A program made the translations under genes and the position numbers. From the NCBI RefSeq assembly GCF_000275725.1, contig NZ_AJTS01000013.1:1-64000 (forward strand): 64,000 bases of DNA, written 5' to 3'. Positions 9,564 through 19,142 of the stretch are shown here, in pieces. Each line of letters starts with the position of its first letter. Within the stretch, counting starts at the first letter, position 1. This stretch comes from Vreelandella stevensii S18214. Lineage in GTDB: Bacteria > Pseudomonadota > Gammaproteobacteria > Pseudomonadales > Halomonadaceae. A model generated the notes under the pieces. It saw only the letters and a program-made list of their open reading frames with translations. It did not search any database and was not told where the DNA came from.

Positions 9564-10388
9564 ATGCATCCTCCCCGTATTTTACTGGGCGTCAACATCG
9601 ATCACGTCGCCACCCTGCGCCAGGCACGGGGCACTCGCTACCCGGACCCCGTTCAGGCAGCACTGCTGGCCGAAGAGGCCGGTGCCGATGGTATTACGGT
9701 TCATCTGCGTGAAGACCGCCGCCATATCCAGCCCCGCGATGTGCGCCTGCTGGCTGAGATGCTCAACACGCGCATGAATCTCGAAATGGCCGTGACCGAC
9801 GAGATGCTGGCCCTGGCCGAGGAAGTGCGGCCCGCCCACGTCTGTTTAGTGCCCGAAAAGCGCGAAGAGCTGACCACGGAAGGTGGCCTGGATGTGGTAG
9901 GCGGGTTCGAGCAGATTGCCGCTGCCTGCCAGCGTCTGGCAGCCGTGGGCTGTGACGTATCGCTGTTCATCGACCCCGATGTAGCCCAGATCGATGCGGC
10001 CAAGCGTGCTGGAGCGCCCACCATCGAGCTGCATACCGGTGCCTATGCCGAAGCTCGGCCGGGTAGCGAGACAGCCAACGCCGAGTATGACCGCCTGAGC
10101 GCGGCAGCGGTCCATGCCGTCTCCCTTGGGCTGGTGGTCAATGCCGGGCATGGGCTGCACTACCACAACGTGGAAGCCATTGCTGCCTTGCCCGGTGTCA
10201 ACGAGCTGAACATCGGTCACGCGATCATTGCGCGCGCCCTCTTTGTGGGCCTGAAAGAGGCCGTTCAGGAAATGAAGCGGCTGATAATTGCTGGCCAGGA
10301 GGCGGGCCTGATGGCCGCGCTGGATGCCCATGAACACGAGCATGTGCATGACGAGCATGATGGCCATCACGGCTGCTGCGGGCATTGA
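9564..10388 (+). CDS. pdxJ: pyridoxine 5'-phosphate synthase PdxJ with His-rich tail
   Basis: The enzyme condenses 1-deoxyxylulose 5-phosphate with 3-amino-2-oxopropyl phosphate to form pyridoxine phosphate. The N terminus [18 protein letters not shown] and later HLREDRRHI and [10 protein letters not shown] are diagnostic TIM-barrel motifs. The family is usually about 240-250 residues; this protein is 274, the extra being a C-terminal tail of about 25 residues dense in His, Asp and Cys ([18 protein letters not shown]). The tail looks metal-binding and is not needed for the known chemistry. acpS starts at the very next base. Confidence 0.95.
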   Translation: MHPPRILLGVNIDHVATLRQARGTRYPDPVQAALLAEEAGADGITVHLREDRRHIQPRDVRLLAEMLNTRMNLEMAVTDEMLALAEEVRPAHVCLVPEKREELTTEGGLDVVGGFEQIAAACQRLAAVGCDVSLFIDPDVAQIDAAKRAGAPTIELHTGAYAEARPGSETANAEYDRLSAAAVHAVSLGLVVNAGHGLHYHNVEAIAALPGVNELNIGHAIIARALFVGLKEAVQEMKRLIIAGQEAGLMAALDAHEHEHVHDEHDGHHGCCGH

Positions 10389-10766
10389 ATGATCGTTGGC
10401 ATTGGCTCTGATATAGCCCGCGTTGCTCGTTTTCGTCAGGCCCTGGAGCGCCACGGCGAGCGTTTTGCCGAGCGCATCCTGGGCCAGCAGGAGCAACAGG
10501 TGTGGCGGGCCAAAGGCTGCCCGGTGGCTTATCTGGCCAAGCGCTTTGCGGCCAAGGAAGCCTTCGTGAAAGCCCTGGGGCTTGGCTTGCGCCAGGGCAT
10601 GCAGTGGGGAGACATCCAGGTGCTCAACGACACGCTGGGCAAGCCAGGGTTACACCTGAGTGGTGAAGCCCAGCGGCTCTTCGCGGCTAGTGGCGCCTCG
10701 GCGGCGCACATTACCCTCAGTGACGAAGCCGAGTACGCCGTGGCATTCGTGGTGCTGGAGCGCTGA
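10389..10766 (+). CDS. acpS: holo-[acyl-carrier-protein] synthase
   Basis: A 125-residue phosphopantetheinyl transferase that activates acyl carrier protein. The two magnesium/CoA-binding motifs are present: GIGSDIARVARF at the N terminus and LAKRFAAKEAFVKALGLG near residues 50-68. It abuts pdxJ with no intergenic base (TGA then ATG), so the two are co-translated. The convergent gacS gene ends 30 bases beyond its stop. Confidence 0.95.
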   Translation: MIVGIGSDIARVARFRQALERHGERFAERILGQQEQQVWRAKGCPVAYLAKRFAAKEAFVKALGLGLRQGMQWGDIQVLNDTLGKPGLHLSGEAQRLFAASGASAAHITLSDEAEYAVAFVVLER

Positions 10767-10795
10767 TCGCACACGCCCGCGCCGCGTATCTCCGG

Positions 10796-13525
10796 TCACT
10801 CCAGCAAGCCATCGCGGTACTGGGTAAGCCGCGCCATGGCGGCATAAAGTTCTTCCAGTAGCGTATCCACATGGCGCAGACCGCTGGTGCGCAGACGGGT
10901 TTCCATGGTTTCCACCAGCAAGGCCAGTTCTGGCGCACCGCAATAGCGGCTGGCGCCGTTCAGCCCGTGCACCCAGTCCAGCAAGGTGTTCAGATCGTTT
11001 GCCTGGAACGCCTCGCGCATCTGTCGTTCGTGCTCCTCCAGGCTGTCGATCAGCCTGACCAGCTGCTGCCTGGCCAGGGACGCCTTTCCACCCGCCAAAC
11101 GCGTGCCCAGGGCAAGGTCCACCGCGGGCAGCGTACTGGGCAGAGGCGCGGGCGCTACCGGGGGAGTGGTATCGGTCAGGGGGGCGGTTGAAAGCGAATC
11201 GCCAAACGCCAGTTCGGGCGTAATGCCCAAAAAGCGCTGCATCAGCTGCTGCAACTGAACGTCATTGATGGGCTTGATCAACACGTCGTCCAGGCCTTCA
11301 CTCAACCACTGCTGGCGTTCGTTGTTCAGCACGTGAGCGGTGACTGCAATGATGGGGCAGCGTGCCCAGCTGCCGCTGATACGACGCAGCGCCTTGGTGG
11401 TTTCGATACCGTTCATGTCGGGCATACGAATATCCATCAGCACCATGTCGGCAGTCTGCTGCCGCGCGAATTCCAGGGCTTCTCTGCCGCTGGCGGCCAG
11501 TACGATGCGCAGCGCGCTGCTTTCCAGCATGGCCCTGAGCAGTTCGCGGTTGGCGGTATTGTCGTCAACGATCAGCAGCGTCAAGGGGGCGCCAGAAACG
11601 GGTTTGCTAGCCAGCTCAAGTGCCTTTGGTTCCTGGCCTGCAGGCAGTCCCGTGGGTTGTAACAAGCGTCGCACCGTCGTGACCAGCTGGGCGCGGGTGA
11701 ACGGCTTGCAGAGCAGGTCGCCGCCATGGGGAAGGTCCCAATGGGGGAGTTCAAAGCTGGTGGTGTTGGCCAGAATGATCACCGGGCAGGGCGTCTGGGC
11801 GATGATGGATTGCCAATAGCCTTTGCGTTCGCCCTCGAAGTCGTCGTACTCGAGGCTGATCACCAACAGAGCCTCATTGCCTGCATCGATAAACGACACG
11901 GGGCATGCGCCCCAGCGTTCCAGCAAGTGTTCCAGCACGTTTCGAGTGGGCAAGTGAGGTTCGTGCAAGCGTACGATCGGATTGTCCAACACCAGTTCTG
12001 GAGGGCGTTCGTCTGCCTGGTGGGCGAGCAGGGGTAGCGTAAACGAAAAAGTCGACCCTCTGCCCAGCTCGCTTTCGACCCGAATCTCACCGCCCATACG
12101 TTGTATCAGTTGGCGGCAGATCGACAGACCCAAGCCGCTGCCGCCAAACTGTCGGGAGTGGCTGGGCTCTGCCTGAGAGAAGGCGCTGAACAGCTGCTGC
12201 TGGTGTTCGTCACTCAATCCAATGCCAGTATCACTGACGCTGATGTGCAGGACGACGTGCTGCCCCTCCTGATTGTCCAGCATGACGCGTACGATCACAT
12301 CCCCTTCGTGGGTGAACTTGAGGGCATTGCCCAGCAGGTTGTTCAGCACCTGATGAATGCGTAACGGGTCGCCGCATAGCGGGGTGGGCACGTCGTCATA
12401 CACCATGGCCACCAGGTTGAGCTGCTTGCGCTGGGCTTCCGGGGCGTGGAGGCCAATGACTTCATCGACCAGCGTCACGATATCCACGTCCACTTCTTCC
12501 AGGGTTAGACGGTCGGCTTCCAGTTTCGAAAAGTCCAGTACATCGTTGACCAGCATCAGCAGGTTGTCGCAGGCTCGGCGCACATGGTCCAGCCACTCCT
12601 TTTGGCGGCTGTCGAGAGGCGAGCGACCCAGCAGTCGACAAAAACCGATGATGCCATTGAGCGGGGTGCGTATTTCGTGGCTCATGTTGGCCAGAAATTC
12701 CGACTTCACGGCATTTGCCCTCAGGGCGCTGCGGTGCGCCAGATCGAGCTTGATATTCTGCTCTTCGATAGTCTCCATGGACTCCTGGAGTTCACTGGTC
12801 GCTTGTTCGATCTGCTCCTGCATATTGCGCCGTGCGTGTTGCAAGTACTCGGCCAGTCGGTTGATATGCTTTGCCAACTGGTGCAGCTCGACGGGCCTGG
12901 CGGGGGTGATCTGCAGGCGATCATCGCCCCGCGACAGCCGATAAAGTGCCTGACTGGCTTCCTCGATGGGGCGGGTGGCATAGCGGCTGATGGCAAAGGC
13001 GATCAGAAACAGCAGCAGGCCCAGCAGCATGCCGCCCAGGCTGAGGCTGGCGATGAGTTTGTAACGTTCCAGTACCAGCGTGCGGCTATCCATTTCGGCT
13101 TCCAGCCAGCCATTTTGAGTGCGCCCACGACCGCTGAGCGACTCACTGGTCAGCGGTGTTTGTACGCGCCATAGATCGTCTTCCATGGAGAGGGTCGTCG
13201 CTTCCGGGGCATGCAGCCGAGCGGAGGGCGGCAGCGAGGAACCCATGACCAGCAGGCGGTTGCCCTGCTCGTCGAACAGGGTGACCGCGCGCAAGTTGCG
13301 TTGCTCCAGCAGTTTGCCAGCGAGACGCTCCAGTCGTTGTGAGTCGCCGTCGGCCATGGCCTCTCCCAGGCTAGGGGCTAACAGCTCTGCGGTACTTACC
13401 AGCCTCTCCTCGAGCACTGTGCGGCCCGTGGCATCGGCGTGAAGCACCAATAGAAACGCCATGATGGCGTACACCAACAGTGGCAAGCCCAGCAGAGCAA
13501 ACAGCAGGCGCGTGTTTAAAGACAT
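10796..13525 (-). CDS. gacS: hybrid sensor histidine kinase GacS/BarA
   Basis: A 909-residue membrane kinase of the BarA/GacS type, which normally phosphorylates GacA/UvrY to drive small-RNA control of carbon storage and secondary metabolism. In order: membrane helix 5-27, periplasmic sensor, second helix about 160-180, HAMP, a coiled coil, HisKA with His283 (MSHEIRTPLN), HATPase, a pseudo-receiver, a true receiver with Asp698 (LMDIRMPDMNG), and a C-terminal Hpt with His853 (HGLNGASRYCG). The first receiver-like domain lacks the phospho-acceptor (LVISLEYDDFEGE) but keeps a CKPF lysine. The divergent cysM neighbour matches Pseudomonas gacS. Confidence 0.93.
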   Translation of the reverse strand: MSLNTRLLFALLGLPLLVYAIMAFLLVLHADATGRTVLEERLVSTAELLAPSLGEAMADGDSQRLERLAGKLLEQRNLRAVTLFDEQGNRLLVMGSSLPPSARLHAPEATTLSMEDDLWRVQTPLTSESLSGRGRTQNGWLEAEMDSRTLVLERYKLIASLSLGGMLLGLLLFLIAFAISRYATRPIEEASQALYRLSRGDDRLQITPARPVELHQLAKHINRLAEYLQHARRNMQEQIEQATSELQESMETIEEQNIKLDLAHRSALRANAVKSEFLANMSHEIRTPLNGIIGFCRLLGRSPLDSRQKEWLDHVRRACDNLLMLVNDVLDFSKLEADRLTLEEVDVDIVTLVDEVIGLHAPEAQRKQLNLVAMVYDDVPTPLCGDPLRIHQVLNNLLGNALKFTHEGDVIVRVMLDNQEGQHVVLHISVSDTGIGLSDEHQQQLFSAFSQAEPSHSRQFGGSGLGLSICRQLIQRMGGEIRVESELGRGSTFSFTLPLLAHQADERPPELVLDNPIVRLHEPHLPTRNVLEHLLERWGACPVSFIDAGNEALLVISLEYDDFEGERKGYWQSIIAQTPCPVIILANTTSFELPHWDLPHGGDLLCKPFTRAQLVTTVRRLLQPTGLPAGQEPKALELASKPVSGAPLTLLIVDDNTANRELLRAMLESSALRIVLAASGREALEFARQQTADMVLMDIRMPDMNGIETTKALRRISGSWARCPIIAVTAHVLNNERQQWLSEGLDDVLIKPINDVQLQQLMQRFLGITPELAFGDSLSTAPLTDTTPPVAPAPLPSTLPAVDLALGTRLAGGKASLARQQLVRLIDSLEEHERQMREAFQANDLNTLLDWVHGLNGASRYCGAPELALLVETMETRLRTSGLRHVDTLLEELYAAMARLTQYRDGLLE

Positions 13526-13616
13526 GAAAGAAGCTCATCGAATCCAGAAGGTTGCCTGTCCAGGCATGGGCAGCACCGATATAATGCAGCATAACGGTTA
13601 CGATAAGGAATGTGTG

Positions 13617-14513
13617 ATGAATTATCCCACGCTTGAAGATGTGGTCGGCAATACACCGCTGGTGCGTCTAAAAAGAATCACGGCAGGTCGCAACAACACG
13701 CTGTTGGCCAAGCTGGAGGGTAACAACCCGGCAGGCTCGGTCAAGGACCGCCCGGCGCTGTCGATGCTCAGCGAAGCAGAAGCGCGGGGTGACATTCGAC
13801 CTGGCGATACGCTGATCGAGGCGACCTCGGGCAATACCGGTATCGCGCTGGCCATGGCGGCCGCCATCAAGGGTTACAAGATGGTGCTGGTGATGCCTGA
13901 AAATGCCTCCGCCGAGCGCAAGCAAGCCATGGCCGCCTATGGCGCCAGACTCATCTCGGCGAGCAAGGAGGGAGGCATGGAAGAGGCACGTGATATCGCC
14001 GATGCCATGATTGCCCGGGGCGAGGGCAAGCCGCTCAACCAGTTTGCCAACCCGGACAACCCGCTGGCGCATTATCGCACCACTGGCCCGGAAGTATGGC
14101 GACAAACCGGCGGTGAGGTCACACACTTCGTCAGCTCCATGGGCACCACGGGCACTATCATGGGCGTGTCGCGGTATCTCAAGGAGCAGAACCCGGCCGT
14201 GCAGATCGTCGGGCTACAGCCGGCCGATGGCGCCAGTATTCCCGGCATTCGCCGCTGGCCCCAAGAGTACCTGCCTGCCATCTTCGAAGCGCCGAGGGTC
14301 GACGTCACGCTGGACATTGCCCAGCAGGAAGCCGAAGAGCACATGCGTCGCCTGGCCCGGGAAGAGGGCATTCTGGCGGGGGTTTCGTCCGGCGGCAGCC
14401 TGGCAGGTGCGCTGCGCATCGCCGAACAAACCGAAAACGCGGTCATCGTGTTCATCGTCTGTGACCGTGGTGATCGCTATCTCTCCACGGGCCTGTTCGC
14501 CCCGGAGGTTTAA
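13617..14513 (+). CDS. cysM: cysteine synthase B
   Basis: A 298-residue PLP enzyme that makes cysteine (or S-sulfocysteine) from O-acetylserine. The PLP lysine is Lys43 in NPAGSVKDRPAL and the phosphate/substrate loop is EATSGNTGIAL. The ATG at 13617 is preceded by AAGGAA and matches the family start; an upstream in-frame extension toward 13461 would run into the gacS promoter region and is rejected. It is divergent from gacS and directly abuts rlmD. Confidence 0.95.
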   Translation: MNYPTLEDVVGNTPLVRLKRITAGRNNTLLAKLEGNNPAGSVKDRPALSMLSEAEARGDIRPGDTLIEATSGNTGIALAMAAAIKGYKMVLVMPENASAERKQAMAAYGARLISASKEGGMEEARDIADAMIARGEGKPLNQFANPDNPLAHYRTTGPEVWRQTGGEVTHFVSSMGTTGTIMGVSRYLKEQNPAVQIVGLQPADGASIPGIRRWPQEYLPAIFEAPRVDVTLDIAQQEAEEHMRRLAREEGILAGVSSGGSLAGALRIAEQTENAVIVFIVCDRGDRYLSTGLFAPEV

Positions 14514-15950
14514 ATGGCCATGTTGGGTAAGCGGCGGCCCCCACGCCCCGCATCGGGCCATTCGGGCCTGGCACGCGCGCCAGGGCGAGCTGTGAAAAAC
14601 CAGGCTGACGGTCTCAGTGATGCGCCGCTGGTCGTCGAGCGGCTGGCCCATGATGGCCGAGGGGTGGCCCACAACGCTGCCGGGAAGACCGTGTTCATCG
14701 ACCGAGTGCTGCCCGACGAGGAAGTGGAAGTCGCGGTCCATGTGACCCGCAAACGCTTTGATGAAGCGCATGTCAAAACCCTGCTGACTCCCTCGCCCCT
14801 GCGCGTGATGCCGCCCTGTGACCACTTTGGCCAGTGTGGAGGGTGCGATTTGCAGCATATGGCGCTCGACACCCAGCGCCACCACAAACGTGAGGTGGTC
14901 GCTGAGCTGCTGGCACGGCAGGGCTTGGCCCATGGTGCCATCGGCTTGCTCCACGGGCAGACCACGGCGTATCGCCGCAGGGCGAGGCTGGGCGTCAAGG
15001 TGGATAGCCAGGGCAAGGTGCACCTGGGGTTTCGCGCCGCCAGTACGCATCGGTTGGTAGATATCGACAACTGCCCAGTGCTGGTGCCTGCCCTGCAGGC
15101 GCTCATTGCCCCTCTGCGAGCGCTGTTGGCGAGCCTGGAAGCGCCGCGCTCGGTCGGCCACCTCGAACTGCTGGCGACCCCGGATGCGACGGTCGTGCTG
15201 GTGCGTCAGTTGAAGGCACAGCCTGACGATGAGCTGCGCTGGCAGCGTTTCGCTGAGCAGCACCAGGTACATGTCGGTGCCTGGCTGGGGCGCGAAGCGC
15301 CCCAGCTGCACTGGTATGGTGCGCCACCTTTGCTGAGAGAGCGCGTTGACATGAAGGCGCTGGGCATCGACACCAACACACTGCCATCAAACCTGTCGCT
15401 TGACTTTGCGCCGGGAGATTTTTTGCAGGTCAATGCCGAGGTGAACCAGCAGATGGTGGCACAAGTGGTAGGCTGGTTGGCGCCCAAGCCCGGCATGGTG
15501 CTGCTGGACCTGTTTGCCGGCATCGGCAATTTCAGCCTGCCGTTGGCCGCTGCAGGCGCCCGAGTTCATGCGGTCGAAGGCAGCCAAGGCATGGTCGAGC
15601 GGCTGCGGGCCAATGCCCATAACGCCCGCGATGCTAATGCAGTCCTGGGGGTCAGCGCGGAACAAGCGGATCTCAGCAATGCCGAGGCCGTGGCCAAGGT
15701 GCTGCGGCAGCACCCCGTGGATGCACTGGTGCTGGACCCGCCGCGCAGCGGTGCCGAGGCGGTGTGTCAGGCGCTGGGCCGCCATCGCATTGCCCGGGTC
15801 GCGTATGTCTCCTGCGACCCGGCAACCCTGGCCCGCGATGCGGCACATCTTGTGCATGCAGGGTATGCTATCAAGCACGTTGTCGTGGCCGACATGTTCG
15901 TACATACGGCGCACATGGAAACGCTGATGCTGTTTGAATATACGGGCTAG
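14514..15950 (+). CDS. rlmD: 23S rRNA (uracil-1939-C5)-methyltransferase RlmD
   Basis: A 478-residue SAM-dependent RNA methyltransferase with an iron-sulfur cluster. A TRAM domain (about 30-90) is followed by cluster cysteines Cys102, Cys108, Cys111 (CDHFGQCGGC) and Cys187 (NCPVL). The SAM-binding motif is LLDLFAGIGNFSLPLA, and the catalytic cysteine is Cys434 in YVSCDPATLARD. The start ATG immediately follows the cysM stop. In Pseudomonas the same gene lies between cysM and relA. Confidence 0.95.
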   Translation: MAMLGKRRPPRPASGHSGLARAPGRAVKNQADGLSDAPLVVERLAHDGRGVAHNAAGKTVFIDRVLPDEEVEVAVHVTRKRFDEAHVKTLLTPSPLRVMPPCDHFGQCGGCDLQHMALDTQRHHKREVVAELLARQGLAHGAIGLLHGQTTAYRRRARLGVKVDSQGKVHLGFRAASTHRLVDIDNCPVLVPALQALIAPLRALLASLEAPRSVGHLELLATPDATVVLVRQLKAQPDDELRWQRFAEQHQVHVGAWLGREAPQLHWYGAPPLLRERVDMKALGIDTNTLPSNLSLDFAPGDFLQVNAEVNQQMVAQVVGWLAPKPGMVLLDLFAGIGNFSLPLAAAGARVHAVEGSQGMVERLRANAHNARDANAVLGVSAEQADLSNAEAVAKVLRQHPVDALVLDPPRSGAEAVCQALGRHRIARVAYVSCDPATLARDAAHLVHAGYAIKHVVVADMFVHTAHMETLMLFEYTG

Positions 15951-15996
15951 CGTGCCATTTGCAGCAAGCCGCCACCCAAAAGGATGAGTCATTGTC

Positions 15997-18273
15997 ATGG
16001 TGAAAGTGCGTGAAGACCAGCCGCTGACAGAAAGCGGAAAGGTGGACATACAACAATGGTTAACGCGCCTTCAGGAAGATGTGCGCCTGCGTGAGCCCGA
16101 GCGACTGTTGCAGGCCTGCGAGCTGGCCGAGCAGTTGGAGCGGGAAGCCCCCCGCACCCATCGCGTGTGGCTGTCGCCGGGTTCCAGTTTTCGCATGGGC
16201 CTGGAAATGGCCGATATTCTGGCGGATCTCAAGCTCGACCAGGCCACGCTGGAAGCTGCCGTGCTGTATCGCGCCGTGCGCGAAGGGTTGCTGAGCCTCG
16301 ACGGGGTGACCAAGCGCTTTGGCGATGAAGTGGCGAAGCTGATCGATGGCGTACTGCAGATGGCCGCCATCAGCTACCCCTTGGCGCCCAACCATGGCAT
16401 GAGCCAGCATAACCAGCAGGAAAACCTGCGCAAAATGCTGGTCAATATGGTGGGAGATGTACGGGTCGCGTTGATCAAGATTGCCGAGCGCACCTGCGCG
16501 CTGCGTCAGGTCAAGGACGCCCCCCGGGAAAAATGCCTGCAGGTGGCCAGGGAAGTGGCCGATATCTACGCGCCGCTGGCCCACCGCCTGGGCATTGGCC
16601 AGATCAAGTGGGAGCTGGAAGATCTTTCGTTCCGCTACCTGCATGAGGACGAGTACAAGGCGATTGCCAAGCTGCTGGCAGAGAAGCGTCTGGACCGCGA
16701 CCGCTATATTCACGATGTGGTCGAAACCCTCAAGACCCTCATGGAAGCCCAGCATATTCATCGTTACGATGTCAGTGGCCGGGCAAAGCATATCTACTCC
16801 ATCTGGCGCAAGATGAAGCGCAAGCGGATCGATTTTTCCCAGGTCCACGACGTGCGCGCCGTGCGCATTCTGGTGCCCGAAGTCACCGACTGCTACACCG
16901 TGCTGGGTATCGTCCACTCCCGCTGGCACCACGTGCCCAACGAGTTCGATGACTACATCGCCAACCCCAAGAAAAACGGTTATCAGTCGTTGCATACGGC
17001 GGTCATGGGGCCGGAAAACAAGGTGCTGGAAATTCAGATCCGCACCTTCGGTATGCATGACGAGGCCGAGCTTGGAGTGTGTGCCCACTGGCGCTACAAG
17101 GGCCACGATACCAATGCCAAGAGTCGCAGCTACGAAGAAAAGATCGCTTGGCTGCGGCAGGTGCTGGAGTGGCAGGACGAAGTGGGCGGCTTTGGAGACC
17201 TGCGCGAAGGGCTCTCCAGCGACGTGGCGCCAGACCGAATCTATGTTTTCACCCCTGACGGCCACGTGATCGACCTGCCGCGCATCGCTACCCCCATCGA
17301 CTTTGCCTACCGGGTACACACCGAAATAGGCCATCGCTGCCGAGGTGCCAAGGTCAATGGGCGTATCGTGCCCCTGACCTACAAGCTCAAGACTGGCCAG
17401 CAGATCGAGATTCTCACCGCGACCAAGGGTGGCCCCAGCCGCGACTGGCTCAACCCCAGCCTGGGCTACGTACGCACCTCGCGGGCGCGGGCCAAGATCC
17501 AGGCGTGGTTCAAGCATCAGGCCCGGGATCAGAACCTGGACGAAGGGCGTACGCTCTTCGAGCGTGAAATGCGTCGCCTGGATGTGGAAGGGCTCGACCT
17601 GCCAAAACTGGCCAAGGCGGTCAATTACCAGAACGCTGACGACATGTACGCCGCGCTGGGCGCCGGTGACCTGCGAATAGGTCAGGTACTGCATCAGGCG
17701 CAGCAGCTGTTTGGCGAGACCGATGACCAGGAGCAGTTGGACCGACTGCTGGCCAAGCCGCGTCGCCAGCCCAGCAAGGCCACCAAAAGTGATATTACCG
17801 TGCTGGGCGTGGGCAACTTGAAGACTAGCATGGCCAACTGCTGCCGACCGGTGCCCGGCGAGCCGATTGTCGGCTTCATCACGCAAGGGCGTGGGGTCAC
17901 CGTGCACCGTCAGGATTGCACCAATATTCTCCAATTGCGAATGGAGGAGCCTCAGCGCATTATCGAAGTGGAGTGGGGCGAGCGCGCCCATACCCGCTAC
18001 CCGGTGACCATCGAGATTCAGGCCTGGGACCGTTCGGGTTTGCTGCGCGATGTCACGGGCCTGCTGGGCAATGAAAAGGTCAATGTGCTGGCGGTCAACA
18101 CGCTGACCGATACCGACGAGGGCATTGCCCGCCTGCGCATCACCCTGGAGGTGGATGGCCTGGAGTCCCTGGGACGGCTGTTCTCGCGTATTCAGCAGTT
18201 GCCCAACGTGACCGAGGTTCGCCGCCTGCGTAACGCCGACCCCGAAAAAAGTGCCCGTAAAGGAGGGGCTTGA
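15997..18273 (+). CDS. relA: GTP pyrophosphokinase RelA
   Basis: A 758-residue ribosome-associated (p)ppGpp synthetase. The order is a pseudo-HD domain (about 40-200), synthetase domain (about 240-400), TGS (about 415-475), helical and zinc-finger-like region with NCCRPVPGE, and a C-terminal ACT domain. The synthetase carries the EFDD sequence at residues 316-319, the EXDD signature of monofunctional RelA as opposed to the RXKD of bifunctional SpoT/Rel. The hydrolase HD pair is not conserved. The stop overlaps the mazG start by one base. Confidence 0.96.
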   Translation: MVKVREDQPLTESGKVDIQQWLTRLQEDVRLREPERLLQACELAEQLEREAPRTHRVWLSPGSSFRMGLEMADILADLKLDQATLEAAVLYRAVREGLLSLDGVTKRFGDEVAKLIDGVLQMAAISYPLAPNHGMSQHNQQENLRKMLVNMVGDVRVALIKIAERTCALRQVKDAPREKCLQVAREVADIYAPLAHRLGIGQIKWELEDLSFRYLHEDEYKAIAKLLAEKRLDRDRYIHDVVETLKTLMEAQHIHRYDVSGRAKHIYSIWRKMKRKRIDFSQVHDVRAVRILVPEVTDCYTVLGIVHSRWHHVPNEFDDYIANPKKNGYQSLHTAVMGPENKVLEIQIRTFGMHDEAELGVCAHWRYKGHDTNAKSRSYEEKIAWLRQVLEWQDEVGGFGDLREGLSSDVAPDRIYVFTPDGHVIDLPRIATPIDFAYRVHTEIGHRCRGAKVNGRIVPLTYKLKTGQQIEILTATKGGPSRDWLNPSLGYVRTSRARAKIQAWFKHQARDQNLDEGRTLFEREMRRLDVEGLDLPKLAKAVNYQNADDMYAALGAGDLRIGQVLHQAQQLFGETDDQEQLDRLLAKPRRQPSKATKSDITVLGVGNLKTSMANCCRPVPGEPIVGFITQGRGVTVHRQDCTNILQLRMEEPQRIIEVEWGERAHTRYPVTIEIQAWDRSGLLRDVTGLLGNEKVNVLAVNTLTDTDEGIARLRITLEVDGLESLGRLFSRIQQLPNVTEVRRLRNADPEKSARKGGA

Positions 18274-19100
18274 TGCGCTACCGCCTGGAAGACCTGTTGA
18301 CGCTGATGGCCGTGCTGCGTGACCCGCAGCAGGGCTGCCCGTGGGACGTCAAGCAGCACTGGGACACCATCGTGCCGCATACCCTGGAAGAAGCCTACGA
18401 AGTTGCCGATGCCATCGAGCGGCGTGCTTTCGATGAGCTGCCCGGAGAGCTGGGGGACCTGCTGTTTCAAGTGGTCTATTACGCCCAGTTCGCCGCCGAG
18501 GAGCAGCGCTTCGACTTCCACGATATCGTCCACACGTTGACGGAAAAAATGCTGCGTCGCCATCCGCATGTGTTTCCAGAGGGGACGCTGGCGTCTCGCC
18601 GCCCGCCTGGCATGAGCGCAGACGCCGTCAAAACCCAGCAGGTCAACAGCCGCTGGGAAGCGCTCAAGGCCGAAGAGCGCGCGCAGCGCAGCGTCGAAGA
18701 GGTATCGGTGCTCGACGATGTACCGCGTAACCTGCCTGCGCTGAGCAGGGCGACCAAACTCTCCAAGCGTGCCGCCCGAGTGGGTTTCGACTGGCCCGAT
18801 GCCCGCGGCGTACTGGACAAGATTCGTGAAGAGCTGGCAGAGGTCGAAGAGGCGCTGGCTGTCGGCGACCGCCAGCATGCGGAGGAAGAAGTGGGTGACC
18901 TGCTGTTTGCGGTCACTAACCTGGCGCGTACTCTGGGGGCCGACCCGGAGCAGTGCCTGCGCCAGACCAACAGCAAATTCGAGCGCCGCTTTCGCCATGT
19001 CGAAGGCGCACTTGCCAGGGCCGAGCGACCGCTGGGTCAGGCGACCCTGGAAGAAATGGAACACCACTGGCAAGCCGCGAAAGCCCAGGAACAACGCTAA
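18273..19100 (+). CDS. mazG: nucleoside triphosphate pyrophosphohydrolase MazG
   Basis: A 275-residue NTP pyrophosphohydrolase, which in E. coli hydrolyses all NTPs and lowers ppGpp under starvation. Two tandem MazG domains are visible: the first with CPWDVKQHWDTIVPHTLEEAYE and ELGDLLFQVVYYAQ, the second with EELAEVEEAL and EEVGDLLFAVTNLAR, both carrying the EExxE/ExxD metal-binding pattern. The ATG at 18273 overlaps the relA stop (TGATG). The relA-mazG coupling makes sense as an alarmone-adjusting pair. Confidence 0.95.
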   Translation: MRYRLEDLLTLMAVLRDPQQGCPWDVKQHWDTIVPHTLEEAYEVADAIERRAFDELPGELGDLLFQVVYYAQFAAEEQRFDFHDIVHTLTEKMLRRHPHVFPEGTLASRRPPGMSADAVKTQQVNSRWEALKAEERAQRSVEEVSVLDDVPRNLPALSRATKLSKRAARVGFDWPDARGVLDKIREELAEVEEALAVGDRQHAEEEVGDLLFAVTNLARTLGADPEQCLRQTNSKFERRFRHVEGALARAERPLGQATLEEMEHHWQAAKAQEQR

Positions 19101-19142
19101 TATCTCATAATATCAACGCGACCCCGCAAGGAGGCCCCGCCA

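Noticed and set aside
13461-13616. N-terminal extension of CysM by 52 residues
   Set aside because: The extension overlaps the gacS start and promoter; the ATG at 13617 has a ribosome-binding site and matches the family N terminus.
16060-17991. A 643-codon open frame antisense to relA
   Set aside because: It lies wholly opposite a certain gene, shows no domain or signal, and is expected from high GC at third codon positions.
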